Counted from the stretch's first letter, positions 1 through 7,080 are shown. The stretch is DNA of 9,120 bases from Betaproteobacteria bacterium (GCA_009921765.1 RFXC01000178.1:1-9120), one strand, 5' to 3'. A program made the numbers and translations. The notes: generated from the letters alone by a model not told the origin.

Positions 1-165
1 GATCTGCGCCCCGAGCGGCGGCGCCACGGCACGCCCGATGCGCTCCTCGCGCTTCGCGATCAGCTGGCCGTTGACGGGCTGATCGCAGCGATGGGAATGG
101 GCCGCGACAGCTTTCACCCGCGCTTTCTGCTCAACCCGGAGGTGTGCCCGCTCTCCTGCTGCTGA
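1..165 (+). CDS. C-terminal fragment of an unidentified protein, possibly a luciferase-like flavin monooxygenase
   Basis: The frame is open from the window edge to a TGA at 163-165 and gives 54 residues. The third codon positions are strongly G/C, as in the real genes here. The stretch reading GTPDALLALRDQLAVDGLI (residues 10-28) resembles the C-terminal 'GTP-(x)n-LRxxLxVDGxI' helix-strand region of LLM-class (luciferase-like) flavin-dependent oxidoreductases. That match is weak and from memory. The tail ends in a cysteine-containing LSCC that I cannot relate to the family. It overlaps the convergent regulator gene by 52 bases. The opposite strand is also open over 1-162 with high GC3, so the coding strand itself is not certain. 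The start and most of the protein lie outside the window. Confidence 0.4.
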   Translation, partial: DLRPERRRHGTPDALLALRDQLAVDGLIAAMGMGRDSFHPRFLLNPEVCPLSCC

Positions 166-857
166 CGCGACGCTTCGCGCCGACTGGCCGGGCGAGCAGC
201 GCCACGCTCGAGCGACTCCATTCGCTCCTGCACCTGGCGCTGCACCATCCGCATGTGCGCCTGCATCGCCTGCTCGGCAGCGTCGGGATCGCGCTGCGCA
301 ATGGCGAGCGCCACCTGCTGATGTTCCGCATCGCGCTGCCGCAGGCGTTCGGCTGGACGCTCTCGTGCCGGACTCAGGTGAAGCCGCGCATCACGCCCGA
401 CCTGCCGAAGGAGCGCGTAAAGGTCCGCAGCCAGACGGTTGCCGGTGGCGGCCGCGATTGCATTATGGAAATCGAGATCGGCGCTTGCGCTCTGCTGCTC
501 AGCCAGTGTGGTTGAAGCCCGTTGAATCCGCCGGACATCGATTGGCGTGGCGCGAACCGCGGCCATGCGGGCCAGCGCGGGCTCAAGAATGGCGCGAAGT
601 TCGGTCACTTCGATCGGGTGGGTGCGCCGCACCAGCGCGCGTGCGCTACGCCCCAGGCCACGCGGGGCAGGCGTGGGGCCAAGCTCGCCGCGTTCGCGCA
701 GGTCGGCAAGCGCCCGGCGAAGCTGATGCCGCGTAACCGCCAGCTCGGCGGCGAGGTCTCGCTCAGCGGGCAAGCCCTCGCCGCGCGCCGCGCGATCGCG
801 CAACCGCGCAAGGAGCGCCGCATAGGCGTCGGGGGGTCGGGCAGCAGACGCAGGCAT
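114..857 (-). CDS. GntR-family transcriptional regulator, FadR subfamily (FCD ligand domain)
   Basis: This is a DNA-binding regulator with an N-terminal winged helix-turn-helix at about residues 10-75 (GEGLPAERDLAAELAVTR at 26-43 is the classic GntR signature). The C-terminal FCD ligand domain spans about 83-215. The usual FCD metal/ligand residues are visible: D127 and H131 (DLDFH), H179 (DAEHQQ) and H201 (MQAHM). FCD regulators typically sense organic acids or sugar acids and repress or activate an adjacent catabolic or transport operon. This gene is divergent from the nine-gene operon starting at 1031, so it is its likely regulator (inference). I chose ATG at 857 (247 aa) because it gives a normal family length and has AGGGA about 11 bases upstream. 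An ATG at 899 would add 14 atypical residues. The basic, Gln/Ser-rich tail after about residue 220 is longer than usual and overlaps the neighbouring gene end. Confidence 0.92.
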   Translation of the reverse strand: MPASAARPPDAYAALLARLRDRAARGEGLPAERDLAAELAVTRHQLRRALADLRERGELGPTPAPRGLGRSARALVRRTHPIEVTELRAILEPALARMAAVRATPIDVRRIQRASTTLAEQQSASADLDFHNAIAAATGNRLAADLYALLRQVGRDARLHLSPARERPAERLRQRDAEHQQVALAIAQRDPDAAEQAMQAHMRMVQRQVQERMESLERGAARPASRREASRQQQESGHTSGLSRKRG

Positions 858-905
858 TGGCAGGATGTTCCCTGGTGGTTTGAAGAGCACCCCAAGCATC
901 CAACC

Positions 906-937
906 GAATCAACCATACTGTCAATTGGTTGTATCAA
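906..937. promoter_or_regulatory. Candidate operator: imperfect inverted repeats
   Basis: GAATCAACC at 906-914 and GGTTGTATC at 927-935 form an inverted repeat with 7 of 9 matches and a 12-base spacer. The right half sits inside a second, smaller near-palindrome, TTGGTTGTATCAA (925-937), with TTG/CAA ends around a central G. Short dyads of this type in a divergent intergenic region are where FadR-subfamily GntR proteins usually bind. Assignment to the adjacent regulator is an inference. Confidence 0.4.
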
Positions 938-1020
938 AATCAGCGTTGATCCCCTCTTGCGAGCATTGCGGCAATCAGCGTTTCGCTCTAGTCTTCCAAC
1001 CTTGGTCGAGACCGGTTGAC

Positions 1021-1025
1021 GGAGG
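1021..1025 (+). promoter_or_regulatory. Ribosome binding site that fixes the cupin start
   Basis: GGAGG lies five bases before the ATG at 1031. This favours 1031 over the in-frame TTG at 1016, for which the Shine-Dalgarno sequence would lie inside the coding region. Confidence 0.75.
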
Positions 1026-1030
1026 CTGGA

Positions 1031-2167
1031 ATGGGTGAAATGAGCGAGCGTGGGGCAATTACGCCACCGTCGGACGAGCTGCGCGAGATGTATGCGCGGA
1101 TCAACGAAAAGCATCTGTTCCCCTTCTGGGCTCAGCGCTCCGATGTCGAGCACGATGAAATCCGCCAGCTGATGGCGGGCGCCCGCGCCCAGCCTTTTCA
1201 CTGGAGCTACACGCGCGACCTCGAAGCACTCATGCTGCAGTCGGCGCGGCTCATCCACACCGGCAGTTCCGACCGGCGGTCGCTCATCCTCGTCAATCCG
1301 GGGCTGCGGCCGCGACGCGCCACCGTCACCACGCTCTACACCGCCTATCGCATCAACGACCCCAACGAGATGATGCCGCCGCACAAGCACACGGCAAGCG
1401 CCATCCGCCTGGGTCTGACCGGGCAGGAAAACTTTACCGGGGTTGAGGGCGAGAACATTGTCTTCGGCCACGGCGACATGGTGCTCACGCCCGTGGAAAC
1501 CTGGCACAACCACGGCTGCGTGGGCAACGAGCCGGCACTCAACCTGTCGGTGCTCGACTATCCCTTGGTGGAGGTGCTGAACGCGCTCGAGTTCGGCCAC
1601 GATTACCAGGAAGACGGCATTCGCAAGCGCGAGCAGACCGCGCGCTTTTCACCCGACTACAGCCGGAAAATCTACGGTACAGGCGGCGCGACACCGCGCT
1701 TTGTGAGCCACGCGCGCGGCGTGGGCGCATCGTCACCCATGTATGTCTACCGCTACGACATGATGCGGGAGGTGCTCGAGCGCAATCGCGACGCCGAGAG
1801 CCTGGAGGGGCTGGTGGTGGAATACACCGACCCGGTCCGCGGCGGCCCGGTGTTCAAGACCATGACCTTCTTTCTGCAGATGCTGCGGCCTGGCGAAAAA
1901 ACCGCGCCGCTCAACCAGAACGCAAGCCTGCTCATCTCGCCGCTGGAGGGCCGGGCAATTTGCCGAATTGACGACCAGCATGTGTTCGATGCCGAGTTCC
2001 GTGACACGATCGCGGTGCCGGGCAATCACTGGATGACGCTTGAAAACCCCAGCAGCACCACGCCGGCCGTGCTGTTCATTGCAAGCGACGAGCCTGCACT
2101 GGCCGCCTTCGGGCTGCTGCGGCGCGCCGCCCGCACACCTGGCGGCGATCTCGTGAAACTCGGTTGA
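1031..2167 (+). CDS. Gentisate/salicylate 1,2-dioxygenase-like bicupin
   Basis: This is a 378-aa cytoplasmic bicupin of the gentisate 1,2-dioxygenase family (usual length about 340-380 aa), which are Fe(II) enzymes that cleave an aromatic ring with O2. The N-terminal cupin carries the expected iron ligands: H118 and H120 in PPHKHTASAIR, and H159 in TPVETWHNHG. R126, next to the first motif, matches a conserved arginine of the family. The C-terminal cupin (about 236-365) keeps the family's YRY and late GLLRR elements, but the HxH pair is replaced by L294-N295-Q296, so it should not bind metal. In the strand before the iron site, family members usually have a Gln followed by a PGE turn; here it reads YRINDPNE, with R107 in place of the Gln. 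The substrate may therefore not be gentisate. It is the first gene of the operon and its stop is 7 bases before the next ATG. Confidence 0.9.
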   Translation: MGEMSERGAITPPSDELREMYARINEKHLFPFWAQRSDVEHDEIRQLMAGARAQPFHWSYTRDLEALMLQSARLIHTGSSDRRSLILVNPGLRPRRATVTTLYTAYRINDPNEMMPPHKHTASAIRLGLTGQENFTGVEGENIVFGHGDMVLTPVETWHNHGCVGNEPALNLSVLDYPLVEVLNALEFGHDYQEDGIRKREQTARFSPDYSRKIYGTGGATPRFVSHARGVGASSPMYVYRYDMMREVLERNRDAESLEGLVVEYTDPVRGGPVFKTMTFFLQMLRPGEKTAPLNQNASLLISPLEGRAICRIDDQHVFDAEFRDTIAVPGNHWMTLENPSSTTPAVLFIASDEPALAAFGLLRRAARTPGGDLVKLG

Positions 2168-2174
2168 GCCCACC

Positions 2175-3308
2175 ATGGCCCGCGCACACAACACCCGGCT
2201 GGTCTCGCATATCGATTGCCACGGCGGCGGCCAGGCCTGGGTCGATGGCACCACGCTTTATGTCTCGGCCATGCGTCCGCCCGATGGCACCTCCATCTAT
2301 GACGTGGCCGATCCGCGCAATCCGAAGCTGCTCGCCACGCTTCAGGTGCCCATGGGCTGGCACTCGCACAAGGTGCGCGCGCAGAACGGCATCATGATCG
2401 TGAACTATGAAAAGTTCCGTGAAGGCGCAGACGATTTCGGTGGCGGCCTGGGCATCTTCGATGTATCAAACCCCGCGCGGCCCAGGCTGATCACGCACTG
2501 GAAGGTGAGCAACGCCGTGGGCGGCGGCGTTCACCGCTTCAGCTTTGACGGCCGCTACGCCTACATCTCGCCCACGGCCGAGGGCTATGTCGGCAACATC
2601 ATGATGATTCTTGACCTCGCCGACCCAGCGCGCCCGCAGGAAGTGGGCCGCTGGTGGATTCCCGGGCAGCACGTTGCGGGCGGTGAGCACTATCCCTGGG
2701 ACAACTACACCCGGCCACGCTGCCACCATCCGTTGCGTCTGGGCGATCGCCTCTATGTGTCCTACTGGCATCACGGCTTCTACATCCTCGACATTTCCGA
2801 CATGTCACGGCCAAAGCTGGTGGCGGGCATCAACCCTGGCCCGGCCGACCCGCACCCCACCCATACTGCGCTGCCCATTCCGGTCGCGCTCAAGGGGCGG
2901 AACATTCTGGTGGTGGCCGACGAAGACGTGGCCAAACTGCGCCCATCTCCTCCCGCCTACACCTGGATTTACGACATCAGCGAGGAAACCCAGCCGCTGC
3001 CGATTGCCACCTTCCAGGTCGACGGCATCGATCCGGATGGCGAGCCCCAAGAGCACATGACTGGCTGCCACCAGCCCTCTGAACGTTTCAACGGCACCGT
3101 GATTCCCTTCGCCTGGTTTGCCCAGGGCCTTCGTCTCATCGATATCGCCGATCCGTTCCGACCCAAGGAGGTGGGCTTCTACGAGCCCGATCCGCCCGCC
3201 GGCTGCGCTCGCGTGTCGTCCAATGATGTCACCATCGACGACCGCGGACTTGTCTATCTGATCGATCGCCAGCAGGGGCTGGACATCATCGAATGTTTCC
3301 CGAGGTAA
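2175..3308 (+). CDS. LVIVD-repeat beta-propeller protein of unknown function
   Basis: This 377-aa protein has no signal peptide or membrane segment, so it is probably cytoplasmic. It consists of repeated blades ending in 'D-hydrophobic-(A/S)-x-P-x-x-P': residues 43-50, 96-103, 147-154, 206-213, 267-274 and 323-330. This is the LVIVD repeat pattern, predicted to fold as a beta-propeller. Function is not established for the family. Unusual here are many histidines in polar clusters: H16, H63/H65 (GWHSH), H120, C183-H184-H185, H199-H200, H228/H230 (HPTH), H294 and C298-H299. They recall metal-binding propellers such as SBP56/methanethiol oxidase, but no homology to those is claimed. The gene is 7 bases after the cupin and 7 before RidA, and its ATG has no clear Shine-Dalgarno, suggesting translation coupled to the cupin. 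A structural, enzymatic or lactonase-like role in the pathway is possible. Confidence 0.88.
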   Translation: MARAHNTRLVSHIDCHGGGQAWVDGTTLYVSAMRPPDGTSIYDVADPRNPKLLATLQVPMGWHSHKVRAQNGIMIVNYEKFREGADDFGGGLGIFDVSNPARPRLITHWKVSNAVGGGVHRFSFDGRYAYISPTAEGYVGNIMMILDLADPARPQEVGRWWIPGQHVAGGEHYPWDNYTRPRCHHPLRLGDRLYVSYWHHGFYILDISDMSRPKLVAGINPGPADPHPTHTALPIPVALKGRNILVVADEDVAKLRPSPPAYTWIYDISEETQPLPIATFQVDGIDPDGEPQEHMTGCHQPSERFNGTVIPFAWFAQGLRLIDIADPFRPKEVGFYEPDPPAGCARVSSNDVTIDDRGLVYLIDRQQGLDIIECFPR

Positions 3309-3315
3309 ACCCACC

Positions 3316-3696
3316 ATGAGCACCATTCAGACCTTCGGCAAAAAGAACCCCAACCTGCCCTTCCACCCGGCGGTGCGCGCTGGCGACTTCGTCTTCCTGT
3401 CCGGTCAGGTGGCCAAGGACGAGCACGGCAACATGGTGTCCGGCACCATCGAGGAAGAAACCCGCGCCACCATCCTCGCCTGCCAGCGGATTCTTGCGCT
3501 CGCCGGCTGCTCGCTCGATGACGTGGTGAAGGTCACCACCTTTCTCGAAGACGCGCGTGATTTCGGCCGCTACAACGGCGTCTTCAAGGAATATTTCCCG
3601 GACGGACGGCTCGCCCGTACCACGGTCGAGGCGCGAGCCGTCATCAGCACCAAAATTGAAATCGAGATGGTGGCCTACAAGCCGCTGTCGGCCTGA
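3316..3696 (+). CDS. RidA-family (YjgF/YER057c/UK114) enamine/imine deaminase
   Basis: This 126-aa protein has the normal RidA length and the family landmarks FVFLSGQV (25-32), VVKVTTFLED (70-79) and VEARAVISTKIEIEM (104-118). R107 corresponds to the catalytic arginine that grips the substrate carboxylate in true RidA proteins (R105 in E. coli), and E117 to the conserved glutamate in 'IEIE'. The usual PYS turn near the active site reads PFH (15-17), with Phe instead of Tyr. Active family members are cytosolic trimers that hydrolyse 2-aminoacrylate-type enamines/imines to keto-acids and ammonia. Within a catabolic operon it may act on a pathway intermediate instead of doing general housekeeping. 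GAGGT overlapping the upstream stop codon (3302-3306) is a usable ribosome binding site. Confidence 0.94.
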   Translation: MSTIQTFGKKNPNLPFHPAVRAGDFVFLSGQVAKDEHGNMVSGTIEEETRATILACQRILALAGCSLDDVVKVTTFLEDARDFGRYNGVFKEYFPDGRLARTTVEARAVISTKIEIEMVAYKPLSA

Positions 3697-3749
3697 CACC
3701 CCATCCATCCACTGTTCAGCGCACGTTCAGGCGGCGCAAGGAGAACTCC

Positions 3750-4349
3750 ATGTATCAACTGCTCGGCCGGGCCACCTCCGGCAACGTTCAGAAAGTGATG
3801 TTCCTGCTCGAGGAACTCGGCGTTTCCTATGAGCGCCACGATTACGGACGCCAGTTCGAAAACACCACCACCGCCGAATATCTGGCCATGACCCCCACCG
3901 CCAAGGTGCCCACCCTGAAAGATGGTGGCGTCGCGATCTGGGAATCGCATGCCATCCTGCGCTACGTGGCGGCCAAGGAAAAAGCGTCCAGCCTCTATCC
4001 CATCGATCTGGCCGCTCGCAGTCAGGTGGATCGCTGGATGGACTGGACCCTCGCCTCGCTCAACCCGGTGTTTCTGGCGGGCTTTCGCGATGCCAAGAAG
4101 CCCGAGGCGGAGCGCGCCCCCGACACCGGCAAAAACCTGGCCGCGGAACTCAAGATCCTCGATGGTCAACTCGCCAAATCAAGCTGGGTGGCGGGCGATA
4201 CCCTCACCATCGCCGACATCGCGCTCGGGCCGGTGGTGCGTCGCTGTGTGGCCTTCCCGTTCGGGCTGCCGCCCACACCAGGCATCTCGGCATGGCTCGA
4301 GCGTCTGAACGCGCGCGCGTCCTTCCGCACCGCCACGGCAGCAGGCTGA
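3750..4349 (+). CDS. Glutathione S-transferase, E. coli GstB-like
   Basis: This 199-aa protein is a two-domain GST. The thioredoxin-like domain (1-75) has GRATSGNVQKV at 6-16, with S10 as the likely glutathione-activating residue, V53-P54 as the cis-proline, and E65-S66 binding the gamma-glutamyl group. The helical domain contains WMDW at 96-99 and the WVAGDTLTIADIAL folding box with D156. The N-terminal order GR..S.NV.KV...LEEL, the GRQF segment and IWES.AI.RY follow E. coli GstB closely, so a GstB-like transferase fits better than a zeta-class maleylpyruvate isomerase. In this operon it could isomerise, dehalogenate or conjugate an electrophilic intermediate (inference). AAGGAG (3738-3743) gives a strong ribosome binding site. 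The 53-base gap before it is the longest in the operon, and I saw no promoter or terminator there. Confidence 0.93.
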   Translation: MYQLLGRATSGNVQKVMFLLEELGVSYERHDYGRQFENTTTAEYLAMTPTAKVPTLKDGGVAIWESHAILRYVAAKEKASSLYPIDLAARSQVDRWMDWTLASLNPVFLAGFRDAKKPEAERAPDTGKNLAAELKILDGQLAKSSWVAGDTLTIADIALGPVVRRCVAFPFGLPPTPGISAWLERLNARASFRTATAAG

Positions 4350-4362
4350 TCGGCAGCCCGCC

Positions 4363-6042
4363 ATGAGCGAACGCGCAAGCTTTGACTATGTGATCGTCGG
4401 TGCGGGTTCGGCCGGCTGCGTGCTCGCCAACCGGTTGTCTGAAACCCCTGGCACCCGCGTGCTGCTGCTTGAGGCGGGCGACTGGGATCGCGATCCCTGG
4501 ATCCACATCCCGTTTGGCTGGGGCCGCATTCTCGGCAAACGCCTGCATGACTGGGGCTATTTCGCCGAGCCTCAGGAGAATCTCAACGGTCGTGCGGTCG
4601 AGTGTGCACGAGGACGCGTGATCGGGGGTTCGTCTTCGATCAATGCCATGGCGTGGGTGCGCGGGCACCGCGCCGACTACGACCGCTGGGCGGCTTCCGG
4701 CCTCACCGGCTGGTCCTATGCCGACGCACTCCCCTATTTCCGCCGCACCGAAAGCTGGGAGGGCGGCGAGTCGGCCTTCCGCGGCGGCAGCGGCCCGGTG
4801 GCAGTGCGCGAAAACCGCTATCCTGATCCGCTCTTTGATGCCTTCTTCGAAGCGGCCACCAGCGCCGGCCATCCCATCACGCCCGACTACAACGGCGCGC
4901 AGCAGGAAGGCTTCGGCCTGTTTCAGTGCTCCATCCGCGACAACCGCCGCGCAAGTTCCGCGAGCGCCTATCTGCGACCTGCCATGGAGCGCCCCGGACT
5001 CACGGTACAGGTCCGGGCGCTTGCCACCCGGCTGGTGTTCGACGGCCGGCGCGCGGTGGGCGTTGAATACGAAGTTGATGGAAACCGGCGCGTGGCGCTT
5101 GCCGATCGCGAGGTGCTGCTCGCAGGCGGCGTCATCAACACACCGCAACTCCTCATGCTCTCTGGCATCGGCGCCCCCGAGGATCTGCGCCCGCATGACA
5201 TCGCGCTTCACACCGCGCTCCCTGGCGTGGGCCGCAATCTGCAGGACCATGTCATGGCGCCGGTTGCCTATCGGCGGCGCGAGCCCGGTCCGTTTCAGTA
5301 CAACATGCGCGCCGACCGGATCGTGCGGCATCTCGTCAACGCGCATTTTTTCGGCCGGGGCTACGCCACCGATCTGCCTGCACCGCTCACCGCGTTTCTC
5401 CGCACCTCCGACGCCGAGCCCGTGCCCAACATCCAGCTGCTGTTCCATGGAGGACCGCTCAATGCCACTCCGTGGCTGCGTCCTTTCCGGCGGCCGTTCG
5501 AGGACGGGTTTTCAACGGTGGCCATTGTTCTGCGGCCACACAGCCGCGGCCGGCTGGAGCTCGCCTCGGCCAATCCCCGACAACCGATCCGCATCCGGCA
5601 GAATTTTCTCGATGCCGAACACGACTGGCAGACATTGCGCGCGGGTCTGCGCCTTGCGCGCAACCTGGGCGAGCAGCCCGCACTTGGCCGCTTCGTGGCG
5701 GCCGAGCGCGCCCCCGGCGCGGGCAAAACCACGGACGCCGATCTCGACGCCCACATCCGCGCGGTATCAATCACCGTTCACCACCCGCTTGGCACCTGCC
5801 GAATGGGCATCAATCCCGGCGATGGGGCGGTGGTCGACCCCGAGCTTCGCGTCTTTGGCATCGAAGGCCTGCGGGTGATCGACGCATCGGTCATGCCCAA
5901 CCTCATTGGCGGCAACATCAATGCCGCGGTCATGATGATCGCCGAGCGGGCCGCCGACCTCATTCGTGGGCATGCACCGCTTGCGCCCGAATTCCCCGAT
6001 TCTGCGCATGCCACCCAAGGCGGCGCAGCGCTCGCCGCCTGA
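4363..6042 (+). CDS. GMC-family FAD oxidoreductase (choline dehydrogenase-like)
   Basis: This 559-aa protein has normal length for the glucose-methanol-choline family. It starts with the FAD-binding Rossmann motif VGAGSAGCVLANRLSE (12-27), with E37 as the ribose-binding acid. GMC signature 1 (GRVIGGSSSINAMAWVRG) is at 84-101 and signature 2 (GGVINTPQLLMLSGIG) at 255-270. The catalytic histidine is H474 in TVHHPLGTCRMG, and N520 in GGNINAA is the probable partner residue. Family members oxidise primary or secondary alcohols, amino alcohols or aldehydes, passing electrons to O2 or a quinone acceptor. There is no signal peptide, so it should be cytoplasmic or loosely membrane-associated. The substrate cannot be predicted from the motifs. 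It begins 13 bases after the GST without an obvious Shine-Dalgarno, and likely supplies the oxidation step of the pathway encoded by the operon. Confidence 0.96.
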   Translation: MSERASFDYVIVGAGSAGCVLANRLSETPGTRVLLLEAGDWDRDPWIHIPFGWGRILGKRLHDWGYFAEPQENLNGRAVECARGRVIGGSSSINAMAWVRGHRADYDRWAASGLTGWSYADALPYFRRTESWEGGESAFRGGSGPVAVRENRYPDPLFDAFFEAATSAGHPITPDYNGAQQEGFGLFQCSIRDNRRASSASAYLRPAMERPGLTVQVRALATRLVFDGRRAVGVEYEVDGNRRVALADREVLLAGGVINTPQLLMLSGIGAPEDLRPHDIALHTALPGVGRNLQDHVMAPVAYRRREPGPFQYNMRADRIVRHLVNAHFFGRGYATDLPAPLTAFLRTSDAEPVPNIQLLFHGGPLNATPWLRPFRRPFEDGFSTVAIVLRPHSRGRLELASANPRQPIRIRQNFLDAEHDWQTLRAGLRLARNLGEQPALGRFVAAERAPGAGKTTDADLDAHIRAVSITVHHPLGTCRMGINPGDGAVVDPELRVFGIEGLRVIDASVMPNLIGGNINAAVMMIAERAADLIRGHAPLAPEFPDSAHATQGGAALAA

Positions 6043-6078
6043 TACCCACATCACGCCTGACACGGCAAGGAGGAGACC

Positions 6079-7074
6079 ATGACACTACGACGCACCACCG
6101 CTCTCGCGCTGCTGACCGCCGCGCTGATTGCACCCGCGCAGGCGCAAACCGTCACCATGAAAATGGCCAGCGCCACCATCAATGACGTGCAGCATGAATG
6201 GCTGCGCCGCTTCGAGGCCGAACTGAAACCACGCGCTGGCGATCGCATCAAGGTGGAGATCTATCCCGCGAGCCAGCTGGGCGCGATTCCGCGCATGGTC
6301 GAGGGCGTGGTGCTCGGCAATATCGAGGCCTTCGTCACCCCCACCTCGTTTCTGGTCGGCACCGAGCCCCGTTTCCAGGCGCTGGACGCAATTGGGCTAT
6401 TCGAGTCTCCCGAGCATCTGGGCCGCGTGCTGGGCGACGCCGGCTATCGGCCCCGGGCGCTCGCGATTGGCGAGGGCAAGGGAGTCAAGGGCATCGGCGT
6501 TTTCTACAACAGCCCGGTGGTGATTCTGTCGCGCAAACCCATTCGTACCCTCGCCGACTTCAAGGGCCAGAAGATCCGCGTGTTTGCCACCCCGCTTCAG
6601 ATCGAACCCATGAAAGCGCTCGGTGCAACGCCCGTTCCCATGGCGCTGAATGAAGTGCTGCCAGCGCTCCAGAGCGGGGCGATCGACGGTCTGCTGGCGG
6701 GCATTCCGGTGCTCACCCCCATGAAGTTCTATGACGCGGCCAAGGCCGTCACGGAAATTCACCCGGGCATCGTCGTGTCCACGGTCGTGGTCAACCGCAA
6801 ATGGTTCCAGAGCCTGCCCGCCGATCTCCAGAAGGCCATCGACGAAGCCGGGGCGGCAGTCGACAAGGTGGCCTTCGGGTTCGCCGCCGCCACGATTCAA
6901 CGCGCGAACGACGGCTGGACCCAGAACGGCGGACAACTCATCAAGCTTCCGGCACCCGAGCAGGCCAAGATGATGGCGGATCTGCGCAAGCTTGGCGGCG
7001 AACTGCTGTCCAAGAACCCTGCGGTTCAGGCTGAGTACGACGCGCTCGTGCAGGCCGCCGACCGGCTGAAGTAA
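6079..7074 (+). CDS. TRAP transporter periplasmic substrate-binding protein (DctP type)
   Basis: This 331-aa protein has a clear Sec signal peptide: RR at 4-5, a hydrophobic core at 8-18, and likely cleavage after A22 (AQA|QT). The mature part is a typical DctP fold. KVEIYPASQLG (58-68) and the central GQKIRV (163-168) are family hallmarks, and R167 is the arginine that normally pairs with the substrate's carboxylate. LGATPVPM followed by E192 and ALQSGAIDGLLAG (196-208) completes the conserved region. It captures the ligand in the periplasm and delivers it to the two membrane subunits encoded directly downstream. The carboxylate arginine implies an organic acid ligand, but no more precise substrate can be given. 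A strong Shine-Dalgarno (AAGGAGG, 6067-6073) suggests it is translated at a higher level than its neighbours, as expected for a binding protein. Confidence 0.96.
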   Translation: MTLRRTTALALLTAALIAPAQAQTVTMKMASATINDVQHEWLRRFEAELKPRAGDRIKVEIYPASQLGAIPRMVEGVVLGNIEAFVTPTSFLVGTEPRFQALDAIGLFESPEHLGRVLGDAGYRPRALAIGEGKGVKGIGVFYNSPVVILSRKPIRTLADFKGQKIRVFATPLQIEPMKALGATPVPMALNEVLPALQSGAIDGLLAGIPVLTPMKFYDAAKAVTEIHPGIVVSTVVVNRKWFQSLPADLQKAIDEAGAAVDKVAFGFAAATIQRANDGWTQNGGQLIKLPAPEQAKMMADLRKLGGELLSKNPAVQAEYDALVQAADRLK

Positions 7075-7080
7075 TCTGTG

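Larger units (their letters stand above)
858..1030. promoter_or_regulatory. Divergent intergenic control region
   Basis: This is the only sizeable non-coding stretch and it separates the GntR regulator from the operon, so promoters for both directions should lie here. It is clearly richer in A/T than its surroundings, especially 900-950. I see no convincing paired -35/-10 hexamers in either direction. A TTGACA (minus strand, 924-919) stands out but has no good -10 at the right distance. Part of it (858-899) would be coding if the regulator used its upstream ATG. Confidence 0.6.

Noticed and set aside
1..162. Open - strand frame at the left edge with high GC3
   Set aside because: It has no start codon in view, no recognisable motif, and would conflict with the regulator gene that reads through most of the same strand; the + frame is a slightly better candidate, but neither is certain.
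919..924. TTGACA -35-like hexamer on the - strand
   Set aside because: No acceptable -10 element is found 16-18 bases downstream, so I do not call a promoter.
1016..1030. TTG start five codons upstream of the cupin ATG
   Set aside because: The GGAGG ribosome binding site at 1021-1025 lies inside this extension and is ideally spaced for the ATG at 1031.
605..1600. Long open frame on the - strand (331 codons) covering the regulator's 5' part, the intergenic region and the start of the cupin
   Set aside because: It runs antisense to two well-recognised genes and its protein shows no family pattern; long antisense frames are common in high-GC DNA.
1031..2167. Naming the first operon gene gentisate 1,2-dioxygenase outright
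   Set aside because: The pocket and second-domain differences, and the absence of a fumarylpyruvate hydrolase or zeta-class isomerase nearby, do not support a specific substrate.
4204..5448. Antisense open frame of 414 codons opposite the GST end and the GMC gene
   Set aside because: The + strand here has clear GST and GMC motifs; the antisense product has no recognisable domain.
4643..5878. Second + strand open frame of 411 codons within the GMC gene
   Set aside because: It is a frame-shifted shadow of the GMC gene, with an Arg/Pro/Ser-rich composition typical of out-of-frame high-GC translation.
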